Assembly: GCA_020441735.1 (NCBI GenBank)
Contig: JAGRLQ010000032.1
Coordinates: forward strand, 1 to 22,220
Reading direction: 5' to 3'
Length of the DNA: 22,220 nucleotides
Source: Nitratireductor sp.
GTDB taxonomy: Bacteria; Pseudomonadota; Alphaproteobacteria; Rhizobiales; Rhizobiaceae
In this document: positions 1 to 8,013 of the stretch, one piece after another
How the letters are laid out: every line of letters starts with the position of its first letter
How positions within the stretch are numbered: the first letter of the stretch is position 1
The notes under the pieces: model-generated
Database searches by the model: none
What the model was told of the DNA's origin: nothing
What the model saw: the letters and a program-made list of their open reading frames with translations, nothing else
Program-made: the position numbers and the translations under genes

Positions 1-1462
1 GGTTGAAGAGCAACTGGTCGAAGGTAAGTTCTCCCTGAAAGATATTGCCTTCCGTCAGGCCGGTCTCCCGCTCGATATCGAGCGGTGACCTGACTTCCTT
101 GTGAACGATGAGCTTGCGGAAGTCCGGGCTGTGGCGGGCGATCTTCGATATGACCGTTTCGGCGAAGGCTTCTCGGTTGGCATCGTCCCATTGACCTTCG
201 GCGAGTTCGTAGGGGGCGTATTGAACGAAAACGGTCGCATAGTGCTTGCCGGGCAGAGCCATGGTCGGATCAATCTGGGTGGGAATGAGAAAGTCGACAT
301 AGGGACTTGCCGACCATCGCCCGGCCTTCCAGTCGTCATAGGCGCGTTCGATCTCCTCCATGTCATCTAGGAAATGCAGATCGCCCTTGAGGAAGCGGGC
401 ATCCTTGGGCGCACCGGAAAAGGTCGGCATGCCATCGAGCGCAATGTTGAGCTTGCCGGAAGAACCACGGAATCGGTACCGCTTGACGGCCTTGACGAAG
501 TCAGGCGGCAGATCGCTTTCCTCCGTGTGATTGATGAAGGTGCGCCGTACATCCATGCCGGAAACCACCGTTGCGGCTTCGTAGACATCTCCGGCCTCGG
601 TTACCACGGCTCGGACCTTGCCATTGCGAACGGCAAAATGGTCGATACCGGCATCCGTCCGTATCTCTCCGCCGCTGGCAGCAAAGGACGCCGCCAGCGC
701 CTTTGTAATCGATCCCATTCCGCCGCGCGCAAAGCCCCAGGCGCCGATGGTTCCGTCCACCTCGCCCATGTAGTGGTGCAGCAGGACATAGGCCGTACCC
801 GGCGAATAGGGACCAAGACCCGTCCCGATGATACCGGAACCGGCAATATGTGCCTTGACGAGTGGGGTCTCGAAATACTGGTCGAGATATTCGGCAATCG
901 ACATGGTCCAGAACCGGATCGTCTCGGCCATTTCGCGTTGCCCCAGGCCGTGAAACCGCTTGAGAATGTAGAGGAGTTCGGAAATGTCGCGCGGGCGCAA
1001 TCTGACCGGATCGGGCGCCGTGCGCATCAATAGCGGCTTGATGAACTTGCACTGGCGCATGACAGCGCGCGCATATTGCTCGTAATTGTCCGCATCGCGC
1101 GGCGAATGCCGGGTCAACTCACGGCGCAGTGCATCGTGGTCCGAGAAATAGGCGAAATACTGGCCCCGAGAATCGAACGTCGCGCCGCTTTCATAAGGGA
1201 TAACCTGCAGCCCGAATTTCGGCAGTTCCAGCGCGCGGATGATTTCAGGGCGCAGCAAAGAACAGACATAGGAGCAGTTCGAGTAGGTCCATCCCGGCGT
1301 CAGGGAAAGGCTCACCGCGGCCCCGCCCACATGCGGCGCCTTTTCCAGCACCAGCACCTTCAAGCCGGCACGCTGCAGGAAGCATGCTGTTATGAGGCCG
1401 TTGTGTCCTGCCCCGACAACAATGGCGTCGTACTTGCCTGAGGTTTTCGAAATGGCGGCCAT
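1..1462 (-). CDS. FAD-dependent oxidoreductase, COG1233 (phytoene desaturase/PYROXD2-like), 3' end cut by window
   Basis: The reverse strand is open from an ATG at 1462 to the window edge, giving 487 residues with no stop; the C-terminus lies outside. I read the frame through by hand and saw no break. Residues 15-22 (VVGAGHNG) form the dinucleotide-binding GxGxxN/G turn for FAD, followed by an acidic LEK end of the second strand. Near the window edge, the stretch ending GNIFQGELTFDQL resembles the conserved C-terminal part of COG1233 proteins. The family contains carotenoid desaturases and poorly characterised amine or retinol-type oxidases, so the substrate cannot be named. No carotenoid gene is nearby, which argues against phytoene. 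The start is supported by GGAG five bases upstream. The operator at 1476-1493 lies 13 bases before the ATG, the same geometry as at the Rieske gene, which suggests a shared regulon and a role in amine oxidation (inference). Confidence 0.85.
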   Translation of the reverse strand, partial: MAAISKTSGKYDAIVVGAGHNGLITACFLQRAGLKVLVLEKAPHVGGAAVSLSLTPGWTYSNCSYVCSLLRPEIIRALELPKFGLQVIPYESGATFDSRGQYFAYFSDHDALRRELTRHSPRDADNYEQYARAVMRQCKFIKPLLMRTAPDPVRLRPRDISELLYILKRFHGLGQREMAETIRFWTMSIAEYLDQYFETPLVKAHIAGSGIIGTGLGPYSPGTAYVLLHHYMGEVDGTIGAWGFARGGMGSITKALAASFAASGGEIRTDAGIDHFAVRNGKVRAVVTEAGDVYEAATVVSGMDVRRTFINHTEESDLPPDFVKAVKRYRFRGSSGKLNIALDGMPTFSGAPKDARFLKGDLHFLDDMEEIERAYDDWKAGRWSASPYVDFLIPTQIDPTMALPGKHYATVFVQYAPYELAEGQWDDANREAFAETVISKIARHSPDFRKLIVHKEVRSPLDIERETGLTEGNIFQGELTFDQLLFN

Positions 1463-1473
1463 GGCAACTCCAA

Positions 1474-1495
1474 AATTTGAGTGTTCACTCAAATT
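1474..1495. promoter_or_regulatory. Perfect inverted repeat, predicted TetR/BetI-type operator (site A)
   Basis: The core TTTGAGTGTTCACTCAAA (1476-1493) is a perfect 8-2-8 palindrome, and flanking AA/TT make it 10-2-10. It lies between the divergent FAD oxidoreductase and the first BetI-like regulator. The length and the TGA..TCA core fit TetR-family operators. It matches 16 of 18 bases of site D (10689-10706) before the Rieske gene. Binding by the adjacent TetR1 is inferred. Confidence 0.75.
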
Positions 1496-1519
1496 ATTCC
1501 GCTTTATCGCCAATGTCCA
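1491..1519 (-). promoter_or_regulatory. Candidate sigma70 promoter for the FAD oxidoreductase, overlapping site A
   Basis: On the reverse strand TGGACA (1519-1514) is followed after 17 bases by TAATTT (1496-1491), which runs into the palindrome. The -35 is close to consensus and the -10 is weak. The same -10 at the same place in the operator, also with a 17-base spacer, occurs before the Rieske gene, which strengthens both calls. Confidence 0.45.
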
Positions 1520-1539
1520 GTTGGTTATTGGGTATGCTG

Positions 1540-2166
1540 ATGAAAGGCACCAAAACACAGGAAAACACATCGCCGACGAGCCGGCGCATGCAGGCGCGGA
1601 TCATCGATGCTGTGGTTGAAATGGTTGCCCGGCACGGCATCAGCGGCACCACGCTTGCCAATGTGGCAACCACTGCCGGCGTCTCGCAGGGCGTGCTGGT
1701 TTTTCACTTCAAGTCCAAGGAAGGCCTGCTGACACAGACACTGGTCCGCCTGCTGGATGAATACCGCGCAGCGTGGCAAGCCGCTCTTGCCGCCGAAACT
1801 CCCCTCGACCGGATCCTGAATCTGGTGAGAACCGATTTCGATCCGATCATCTGCACGAACAGAAAGCTGGCGCTGTGGTTTGCCTTCTGGGGAGAGGCAT
1901 CGGCAAAGCCCATCTACAACCGGTTGAGCAGCGAAAGCGAAGAAGAACGTTTCCAGGTGATGAAACAGGCGTGCGAGGAGTTGTCCTCGGTTGCCCATGT
2001 ACCCGACCCTGCCTGGCTGGCGCAGTCGATCGACGCCCATACGGACGGACTATGGCTGCAAATGCATCTTCAGGGTCCGGAGTTCAGCCCTGAAAAGGGT
2101 CTTTCCGCTGCCTTCTCCCACCTCCGGCTGCTGCTGCCAGACCTTGCCGGCGCGATAAACCCGTAG
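1540..2166 (+). CDS. TetR family regulator, BetI-like (TetR1)
   Basis: This is a transcription repressor of about 208 residues. The helix-turn-helix is near residues 36-57 (TTLANVATTAGVSQGVLVFHF), followed by KSKEGLL as in BetI. The C-terminal part (ALWFAFWGEASAKPIYNRL, later DGLWLQ) resembles the BetI ligand domain. In Escherichia coli BetI responds to choline, so a quaternary or methylated amine ligand is plausible here. The start is uncertain. The longest frame begins with TTG at 1477, inside the palindromic operator, which is implausible. ATG codons at 1513, 1534 and 1540 are all possible and none has a strong ribosome site; 1540 gives a length close to the E. coli protein. It is divergent from the FAD oxidoreductase and probably controls both from site A. 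Confidence 0.85.
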   Translation: MKGTKTQENTSPTSRRMQARIIDAVVEMVARHGISGTTLANVATTAGVSQGVLVFHFKSKEGLLTQTLVRLLDEYRAAWQAALAAETPLDRILNLVRTDFDPIICTNRKLALWFAFWGEASAKPIYNRLSSESEEERFQVMKQACEELSSVAHVPDPAWLAQSIDAHTDGLWLQMHLQGPEFSPEKGLSAAFSHLRLLLPDLAGAINP

Positions 2167-2183
2167 CGCCATCTTTGCGCGCT

Positions 2184-2201
2184 ACTGAACAGCCATTCAA
2201 T
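2184..2201. promoter_or_regulatory. Imperfect inverted repeat, predicted BetI-type operator (site B)
   Basis: The 18-mer ACTGAACAGCCATTCAAT is an imperfect palindrome with TGAA/TTCA arms. It matches 14 of 18 bases of site C (7937-7954), with all differences in the central four bases. It lies 55 bases before the methyltransferase ATG and just after the TetR1 stop. Because the second BetI-like regulator is in this operon, autoregulation through this site is likely (inference). Confidence 0.55.
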
Positions 2202-2256
2202 AAAACTATTGCATTTTTTCCAATCCAGCCGGATAGTTTCGGCAGGAGGATTACGC

Positions 2257-3066
2257 ATGACCGATGACGGCGTAACCGCTTCGGGCTCTCACGAGCCGGA
2301 ATATGACGAGACCGCCATCCGCTTTCTGGAAGCGCTTTGGGGTGAGGGATATCTTTCGCCGGGCGGACCGCAGGAAGTGCGCCGGGTCGTTGAGGGTTTG
2401 GATTTCTCGGGAAAACACGTTCTTGATATCGGCTGCGGCTCCGGTGGCATCACGCTGTTCTTGTTGCGCGAGTACGAGCCTGCCAGCATTACCGGCTTTG
2501 ATGTCGAGCAGCCGGTAGTGGATGCAGCCAGCCGGCGCGCCGAGCGCGAAGGGCTGCAGGACCGTGCCAGCTTTGTACGCGGCGATCCCGGTCCCCTGCC
2601 CTTCGAGGATGCCAGCTTCGACATCGTGTTCTCAAAAGATGCGATGATCCACATCGCCGACAAGGAAGCCATCTTCGCCGAGGTGTTCCGCGTTCTCAAA
2701 CCCGGAGGCATTTTTGCAGCCAGCGACTGGCTGACCTCCCATGACGGTGAGCCCTCGCCCGACATGAAAGCCTATCTTGCCGCGGAGGGTCTCAGTTTTG
2801 GCATGGCCTCACCGCAGCGCTATGAGGCCGCGATGCGTTCTTCGGGTTTTACCGATGTGCATACGGTGAACCGCAATCCCTGGTACCGGGAGGTCGCGCG
2901 CGGCGAGCTTGAGCGCCTGGCAGGGCCGGAACGGGACCGCATATCCGGCATCGTGGGCGCGGATTATGTCGACAAGAACATCAGAACCTGGACCGCAATG
3001 CAGAAGGTGCTCGACACGGGCGAACACTGCCCGACCCACCTGCGTGCGGTCAAACCAGCCACGTGA
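2257..3066 (+). CDS. SAM-dependent methyltransferase, resembles phosphoethanolamine N-methyltransferase
   Basis: A class I methyltransferase of 269 residues. SAM motif I is VLDIGCGSGG (55-64), the acidic residue after strand 2 is in GFDVE (80-84), motif II/III is FDIVFSKDAMIHI (121-133) and LKPGG follows at 147-151. The block from FSKDAMIHIADK through LKPGG and on to SPDMKAYL closely follows, from memory, the second domain of plant phosphoethanolamine N-methyltransferases (SRDTILHIQDK..LKPGG..SPEF), so an ethanolamine-, choline- or glycine-type amine is a plausible substrate; other small amines cannot be excluded. The start at 2257 has AGGAGG eight bases upstream; a longer frame from 2209 lacks one. 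The stop overlaps the start of TetR2 by one base, so the two are translationally coupled. A methyltransferase controlled by BetI-like repressors suggests methylated amine chemistry. Confidence 0.85.
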   Translation: MTDDGVTASGSHEPEYDETAIRFLEALWGEGYLSPGGPQEVRRVVEGLDFSGKHVLDIGCGSGGITLFLLREYEPASITGFDVEQPVVDAASRRAEREGLQDRASFVRGDPGPLPFEDASFDIVFSKDAMIHIADKEAIFAEVFRVLKPGGIFAASDWLTSHDGEPSPDMKAYLAAEGLSFGMASPQRYEAAMRSSGFTDVHTVNRNPWYREVARGELERLAGPERDRISGIVGADYVDKNIRTWTAMQKVLDTGEHCPTHLRAVKPAT

Positions 3067-3791
3067 TGGGAAACCCCTTGGATATAGGCAAAATCCAGAA
3101 CGGCAATGAAGAGACAGAGGCCAGCCCTTCACCGTCGCGCCGCCGGGAATCCAGGGAAAAGCGCCGCGAACAGTTGATCAAGGCCACCATTGAATCGCTG
3201 GCGGTGCGCGGCTACGCAGCCACCACGCTTGCCGATGTGTCCGATGGTGCAAAGCTTTCCCGCGGCATCGTAAACTTCCATTTCGACAGCAAGGACAATC
3301 TGCTGCTCGAAACCCTCCAGTTCATGTCGGATGAATATCAGGAGAACTGGAAAGCCCGGTATGCAGCAGCGCCTTCCGACACCGCCCACAAGCTTACCGC
3401 ACTGATAACAGCCGACCTCGATCGGAAAATCTGCACGCCGCATACGGTAGCCGCTTGGTTTGCCCTCATGGCCGAAGCGAAGTCACGACCCGCCTATCAA
3501 AAACTGGTCTGGGAGCGCGACACGAAATACCGGGGGCGCCTCACCGAATACTGCCGCAAGGCGAAGGATGAAGCCGGCTACACCTTCGACCCGGAGAACG
3601 TGACGGCAGCCATCTATGCCATGCAGGAAGGTCTTTGGCTCCGGCTCATGCTGTCGGGACGCAAGTACAAGCGTACCGATGCGCTTAAAATCGCCATGGA
3701 AATGCTCGGCACGATCTTTCCAAAGCACTTCGACGCGGACGGCCGTCCGCTCACCAAAACGCCAATGCGTAAACCAGGGAGAAAAACATGA
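3066..3791 (+). CDS. TetR family regulator, BetI-like (TetR2)
   Basis: A 241-residue repressor. A charged, Arg-rich N-terminal tail (SRRRESREKRREQ, 24-36) precedes a helix-turn-helix at about 52-73 (TTLADVSDGAKLSRGIVNFHF). The C-terminal half carries TVAAWFALMAEAKSRPAYQKL and MQEGLWLRLMLSG, matching the BetI ligand domain. It is clearly a paralogue of TetR1, but the recognition helices differ (AKLSRGIVN against AGVSQGVLV), consistent with different operators. The ATG at 3066 overlaps the methyltransferase TGA by one base; a GTG at 3063 is the alternative start. Its own stop overlaps the binding protein start by four bases (ATGA). It probably reads sites B and C, which flank the two halves of its transporter (inference). 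Confidence 0.88.
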   Translation: MGNPLDIGKIQNGNEETEASPSPSRRRESREKRREQLIKATIESLAVRGYAATTLADVSDGAKLSRGIVNFHFDSKDNLLLETLQFMSDEYQENWKARYAAAPSDTAHKLTALITADLDRKICTPHTVAAWFALMAEAKSRPAYQKLVWERDTKYRGRLTEYCRKAKDEAGYTFDPENVTAAIYAMQEGLWLRLMLSGRKYKRTDALKIAMEMLGTIFPKHFDADGRPLTKTPMRKPGRKT

Positions 3792-4867
3792 AGAAACTGA
3801 TCTCGTACAAGATTGCCGCCGGCTTCGGCCTGGCGCTTATGTTGGGCGCATCACCCATGGCCTATGCCGAAGACAGTGAACTGATCGTCTTCGACTGGTC
3901 GGGGTATGAGGATCCCGCATTCCACCCCGCCTATGTGGAAAAGTACAACGACTCCCCCACCTTTACCTTCTTTGGTGATGAGGAAGAGGCCTTTCAGAAA
4001 CTGCGTTCCGGTTTCAAGGCCGATCTGGGCCATCCGTGTTCACAGAGCGTCGTGAAGTGGCGGGAAGCCGGCCTGCTGAAGCCGCTTGACACATCCAGGA
4101 TTGCTGCCTGGGACGACATCATGCCCGGCTTCAAGGCCATGAAGGACCTGATGACGACGGAAGACGGACAAGCCTGGCTCGTCCCCTTCGATTGGGGCAA
4201 CACCGCCGTCACCTACATGACCGAGAAGGTCACGGAACAGGAAGTACAATCGCTCAAGGCCTTTGCGGACCCAAGCTTTGAAGGGCGTGTGTCGATCGGC
4301 GACAATGTCGATGACGCCTACGCGCTTGCAAGCCTTGCGATCGGTCTGAAGGACTGGTCACAGATGACCGATGAGCAATTTGCAGAAGCCTCCGAATTCC
4401 TGCGTCAGGTGCACAAGAACGTCCGCCTCTACTGGACGGACAATACCGAACTCAGCCAGGCAATGGCGGGTGGCGAAGTGGACCTTGCATGGGCCTGGAA
4501 CGAAACGGCCACGACCCTTCAAAGCGACGGCGTAGCCGTTGCAATCAAGAAGGATACCGATGAGGGGCTGTCCACCTGGGTTTGCGGGTACACGGTTCTT
4601 GCCGATGCACCCGGCAGTGAGGACAAGGCCTACGATTTTCTGAATGCCATTCTTGACGAGAGGGTATCGTCCTACATCGTCTCCGAATGGGGTTACGGCC
4701 ACAGCAATGCAAAGGGCATGGACGCCATCGACCAGGAGACACTGGATGCAAGCGGCTATGGCGACCTTGCCGCATTTGTCGACAAGACGCTGTTCCAGTC
4801 TCCGGTTCCTGCCGAATTGAAGCAGAAGATGATTGCGGAGTTCGAGAAGATCAAGGCAGGCTACTGA
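3788..4867 (+). CDS. ABC transporter periplasmic binding protein, spermidine/putrescine (PotD/PotF) type
   Basis: A 359-residue secreted solute receptor. Residues 1-27 form a Sec signal peptide: KK near the start, a hydrophobic core, and AYA before ED. The mature part opens with LIVFDWSGYEDP, the PotD/PotF-family first strand (..YNW..Y), and later shows VPFDWGNTAVTY and LAWAWNET as in that family. The second domain has STWVCGYT where PotD carries its ligand-facing W-x-D segment. The Asp is absent, and a second Cys is present in GHPCSQ, so the ligand probably differs from spermidine and a disulfide is possible. It is the last gene of its operon, with its start inside the TetR2 stop. The cognate ATPase and permeases lie convergently at 4921-7765. 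Confidence 0.9.
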   Translation: MKKLISYKIAAGFGLALMLGASPMAYAEDSELIVFDWSGYEDPAFHPAYVEKYNDSPTFTFFGDEEEAFQKLRSGFKADLGHPCSQSVVKWREAGLLKPLDTSRIAAWDDIMPGFKAMKDLMTTEDGQAWLVPFDWGNTAVTYMTEKVTEQEVQSLKAFADPSFEGRVSIGDNVDDAYALASLAIGLKDWSQMTDEQFAEASEFLRQVHKNVRLYWTDNTELSQAMAGGEVDLAWAWNETATTLQSDGVAVAIKKDTDEGLSTWVCGYTVLADAPGSEDKAYDFLNAILDERVSSYIVSEWGYGHSNAKGMDAIDQETLDASGYGDLAAFVDKTLFQSPVPAELKQKMIAEFEKIKAGY

Positions 4868-4889
4868 TCGCGAATTGCCAAGAGAAAAG

Positions 4890-4917
4890 CAGGCCGGTTC
4901 GTCCGGCCTGTTTTTTT
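4890..4917 (+). terminator. Rho-independent terminator after the binding protein gene
   Basis: CAGGCCGG (4890-4897) pairs perfectly with CCGGCCTG (4903-4910) around the loop TTCGT, followed by seven T (4911-4917). It starts 22 bases after the stop codon. On the other strand the same stem is followed by CTTTTCTCTT, so it may also end the convergent ATPase transcript. Confidence 0.92.
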
Positions 4918-4920
4918 ATG

Positions 4921-6000
4921 TCAGTTCGGCATGTAGACGAACGCATCCTTGTCATAGGTAAGGCGGACGGGGGAACCGATGGGAATGTCATCGGCGCCGA
5001 AATCGTTTGTCTCGACAACCGACAGGCGCTTCTCCTGCCCTTCGATCTCGACGGCGAGGTTGGTCACCTCGCCGAAATAGTGTCTGTCAGCCACCTTCCC
5101 GCTGATGACAGGATCTGCGCTCTCACCTTCCCAGACAATCCGCAGCCGCTCGGGACGTATGCCGATTACCGGCGCAGTTGAGGTATCGGTTCCCGCTGCC
5201 AACTTTCCCGTCACCTTGCCTATCCCCGGAATGTCTGCCGAGAATTGCTCCCCTGCTGTGGCGATGTTGCCGGCAGTCAGGAAATTCATTCCGCCCAGAA
5301 AATCAGCAACCTGCCGGCTCAACGGGCTCTGATAGATGTCTTTCGGGGTTGCAATCTGGGAAATCTCTCCGCCGAACATGACCGCAATGCGGTCCGACAT
5401 GGCGAGCGCCTCATACTGGTCGTGCGTTACCAGTACGAAGGTGATGCCGATCTGGCGCTGCAGATGGCGCAACTCGACCTGCATCTGCTCCCGGAGTTTC
5501 TTGTCCAGGGCAGACAGCGGCTCATCCAGTAGCAGAACTTTCGGCCGCATCACCAGCGCCCTGGCCAGCGCCACGCGCTGGCGCTGCCCGCCGGAAAGCT
5601 GGTTGCCCATGCGCGGGCCGAGGCCTGACAACTCCACCTGGGATAATGCTTGATCAACCCGGCGCCTCTCCTCCTCGCGGCCAAGGCGCAGGCGCTTGAG
5701 GCCGTAGGCAACATTTTCCGAAACATTGAGATGGGGAAAAATTGCGTAGCTCTGGAACACCATGTTGGTGGGTCTCATGTTGGCGGGTTTGCCCGACATG
5801 TCCATGCCAGCAATCGAAATGGAGCCAACAGTCGGTTCGTCGAACCCGCCGATCAGCCGCAGCAGGGTGGTCTTTCCGCAACCCGACGGTCCCAGCAGCG
5901 AAAAGAACTCACCTTCGGCGATGCCGGCGCTGACCGGCCCGAGCGCCCGGAACGCACCATAGTGCTTTTCGACCTGGTTTATCTCGATCATCTCTGCCAT
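4921..6000 (-). CDS. ABC transporter ATPase, PotA type (transporter 1)
   Basis: A 359-residue cytoplasmic ATPase that powers amine import. It has Walker A GPSGCGKTT (37-45), Q-loop FQSYAIFPH (Q83), signature LSGGQ (135-139) and Walker B VLLLDE (155-160), followed by the D-loop SALD and switch VTHD. The C-terminal third, including VIGIRPERLRI, is the TOBE regulatory domain usual in PotA and other CUT1/POTIT-like ATPases. The start at 6000 has GGAGA about nine bases upstream. It is the third and last gene of permease-permease-ATPase, 44 bases after the second permease, and converges on the binding protein gene across the shared terminator. Assignment to the 3788-4867 binding protein rests on location and on the paired operators B and C. 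Confidence 0.95.
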   Translation of the reverse strand: MAEMIEINQVEKHYGAFRALGPVSAGIAEGEFFSLLGPSGCGKTTLLRLIGGFDEPTVGSISIAGMDMSGKPANMRPTNMVFQSYAIFPHLNVSENVAYGLKRLRLGREEERRRVDQALSQVELSGLGPRMGNQLSGGQRQRVALARALVMRPKVLLLDEPLSALDKKLREQMQVELRHLQRQIGITFVLVTHDQYEALAMSDRIAVMFGGEISQIATPKDIYQSPLSRQVADFLGGMNFLTAGNIATAGEQFSADIPGIGKVTGKLAAGTDTSTAPVIGIRPERLRIVWEGESADPVISGKVADRHYFGEVTNLAVEIEGQEKRLSVVETNDFGADDIPIGSPVRLTYDKDAFVYMPN

Positions 6001-6044
6001 TCGATCTCATCTCCGGCTGTCGTGCCCATTGCCGCGCCCTTCCC

Positions 6045-6854
6045 TCATTCCGTTTTCGCTGCTGTCCGCGCTTCCGCCCTTCGCCTGACGATCTCCGCCA
6101 CGGTCAGCATCACCAGTGATGCTGCAATCATCACCGAGCCCAGCGCCAGGACATTCGGCAGTTTGGCGGCGAACCGCAGCTGCCCCCAGATGTAGACTGG
6201 CAGGGTTGGCTCGGTACCACTCAGGAAAAAGGCGAGAATGAACTCGTCGAGCGATATGGTGAAGGTGACCAGCAGGCTCGAGATGATCGAGGGTGCCAGC
6301 ATCGGCAGGGTAACGCGCCTGAGCGTCCCCCAGGTCGTTTCGCCCAGATCGCGGGAAGCCTCCTCCATGCTCGGATCGAAACCCTCAAATCCCGAGACCA
6401 GCACGGTCACCGAATAGGGTACACAGATCAGCAGGTGCCCCAGGATCACGGTCAGCAAAGACAGCTCGATGCCGACGCTCAGCAGAACGACCAGCAGCGA
6501 GATCGCGATAATGATTTCCGGCAGGATAAGCGGCGCCATGATCAACCCGCTGGCCACGCCCTTGCCGGTGAACTGGTGGCGCGTGATGGCGCGGGCGGCG
6601 CAAATCCCGAGGATCGTGCTCAACAATGCGGCACTGACGCCGACCAGCAGAGAGTTCCACGCAGCGCTGTGCATGGTTTCGTTGCTTGCCAGGCCCGAAT
6701 ACCATTTCAGGGTGAAACCCGTCAGCGGCAGCTTTGGCGTGGCCGAGTCGTTTACCGAGAAAACCGGCAGTAAAAGTACAGGAAAATAGAGGATCGCCAC
6801 ATAGAGCGCGACATAGGCCGTCACGACGCCCTTGCGAATGGAGCTCCCCCTCAT
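6045..6854 (-). CDS. ABC transporter permease, PotC type (transporter 1)
   Basis: A 269-residue inner membrane protein with about six hydrophobic segments, the first at about 10-33. The cytoplasmic coupling loop, the EAA motif of importers, is EEASRDLGETTWGTLRRVTL (164-183). A later segment, TISLDEFILAFFLSG, is characteristic of PotC-type permeases. The start overlaps the stop of the upstream permease by four bases (ATGA), so the two are coupled and should form the heterodimeric channel. Confidence 0.93.
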   Translation of the reverse strand: MRGSSIRKGVVTAYVALYVAILYFPVLLLPVFSVNDSATPKLPLTGFTLKWYSGLASNETMHSAAWNSLLVGVSAALLSTILGICAARAITRHQFTGKGVASGLIMAPLILPEIIIAISLLVVLLSVGIELSLLTVILGHLLICVPYSVTVLVSGFEGFDPSMEEASRDLGETTWGTLRRVTLPMLAPSIISSLLVTFTISLDEFILAFFLSGTEPTLPVYIWGQLRFAAKLPNVLALGSVMIAASLVMLTVAEIVRRRAEARTAAKTE

Positions 6855-7765
6855 TTCACCAGCCTCTTCAAACCGAGCAGGAGCAGAACCATCGCGCCGG
6901 CGACCATGCCGACAATGACCATGGTCGAGACTGCAAGCGCTGCTCCGAGCGGCCAGTTCGCCGCCTTGCCGAACTGGACCTGGATCGCATTGGCGATCAT
7001 AACCCCGTCCTTGCCGCCAACCAGTTTCGGGGTAACGTAGTCGCCCACCGTTGGTATCATCACGATCATCAGGGCCGCGATGATCCCCGGCATGGTAAGT
7101 GGCAGGGTGACCCGCAAGAAGCCGCGTATCGGGCCGTCACCAAGATCGCTCGCCGCCTCCAGCAGCGTCCGGTCGACCTTTTCCAGCGAGACAAAAAGCG
7201 GGAGAATTGCGAACGCCGCCCAACTGTGGGCCAGGGTGATGATAACCGCGTTGACATTGTAAAGCAGCGAACTCAGCGGCTCGGAGATAATCGAGAGATA
7301 CTGCAGCCCGGTATTGAGAACGCCGTTGTAACCAAGGATGACTTTCCAGGAGAGAATGCGAAGCAGGTATCCCGACCAGAAGGGCACGGTGATCACAAAC
7401 AGCCAGATGCCCTTGTATTTTCCGCCATGGAAGGAAACGAACCATGCAACCGGATAGGCGAGAACAACGGTGACGATGCTCACGATCACGGAAACAAACA
7501 GCGAGCGGAACAGGAGATCCCTGTAGATGGGCTCTGTCAGTGCCTCACGGTAATTCTTCAGCGTGAAGGTGTGGTCTATCGTCAGATAGTCCTGGGACCA
7601 GAAGCTGTTGGCGATGATGACAAGGATCGGGCCTGCCAGCAGCAGCAGCGCATAGACGAATGGCGGCGAGATGGTCAGCCATCCCTGCCCCGAATCGGAG
7701 CGAAGCCAGCGCCCGGCGGTCCGCCCCGTCATTGCAGGCAGTGGATTGCCCTCATTCCCGCTCAT
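6851..7765 (-). CDS. ABC transporter permease, PotB type (transporter 1)
   Basis: A 304-residue inner membrane protein. The frame stays open upstream to 7915, but I chose the ATG at 7765 because GGAGGG lies about six bases before it and the longer N-terminus is Cys/Gly-rich and unlike the family. Numbering from MSGNEG, a cytoplasmic tail is followed by a first membrane helix at about 31-53, the PotB-like VPFWSGYLLRILSW segment (127-140) and the EAA loop EAASDLGDGPIRGFLRVTLP (203-222). TVGDYVTPKLVGG is also typical of PotB. It is the first gene of the permease-permease-ATPase operon. The 248-base gap to the divergent aminotransferase holds operator site C. Confidence 0.92.
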   Translation of the reverse strand: MSGNEGNPLPAMTGRTAGRWLRSDSGQGWLTISPPFVYALLLLAGPILVIIANSFWSQDYLTIDHTFTLKNYREALTEPIYRDLLFRSLFVSVIVSIVTVVLAYPVAWFVSFHGGKYKGIWLFVITVPFWSGYLLRILSWKVILGYNGVLNTGLQYLSIISEPLSSLLYNVNAVIITLAHSWAAFAILPLFVSLEKVDRTLLEAASDLGDGPIRGFLRVTLPLTMPGIIAALMIVMIPTVGDYVTPKLVGGKDGVMIANAIQVQFGKAANWPLGAALAVSTMVIVGMVAGAMVLLLLGLKRLVK

Positions 7766-7936
7766 GTCCACCCTCCGGACGGCGTGGTGCAGGATTGCAG
7801 CCGTCATGCCTGAACCCGGCTGGCAGATTGCCCTTCCTCCAGCCACAGCCCCGCAAACGGCGCCACACATACCGTCACTGATTGGAATTTGATGCCAATT
7901 CCGGATTGAGCGCAAGCGAATTTTCTGACATTATTG

Positions 7937-7954
7937 ACTGAATGCTCATTCAAT
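7937..7954. promoter_or_regulatory. Inverted repeat, predicted BetI-type operator (site C)
   Basis: ACTGAATGCTCATTCAAT contains a perfect TGAATG-CT-CATTCA palindrome (7939-7952). It lies between the divergent permease (start 7765) and aminotransferase (start 8014), 59 bases before the latter. It matches site B in 14 of 18 bases and shares the 9-base string CATTCAATA with it. A loose -35 (CTGACA, 7925-7930) precedes it on the plus strand. Repression of both divergent units from here is inferred. Confidence 0.65.
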
Positions 7955-8013
7955 AGTGGAAGTTCTGCGGACTGCCGTTCCGCGTCCGCCCTTCCGCCCC
8001 ACAGGTGATAATC

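Noticed and set aside
1477..1539. Longer TetR1 form starting at TTG 1477.
   Set aside because: That start lies inside the perfect palindrome, has no ribosome site, and adds residues not expected for a BetI-like protein.
7766..7915. Longer PotB-type permease form starting near 7915.
   Set aside because: The extra 50 residues are Cys/Gly-rich and not family-like; ATG 7765 has a strong GGAGGG ribosome site.
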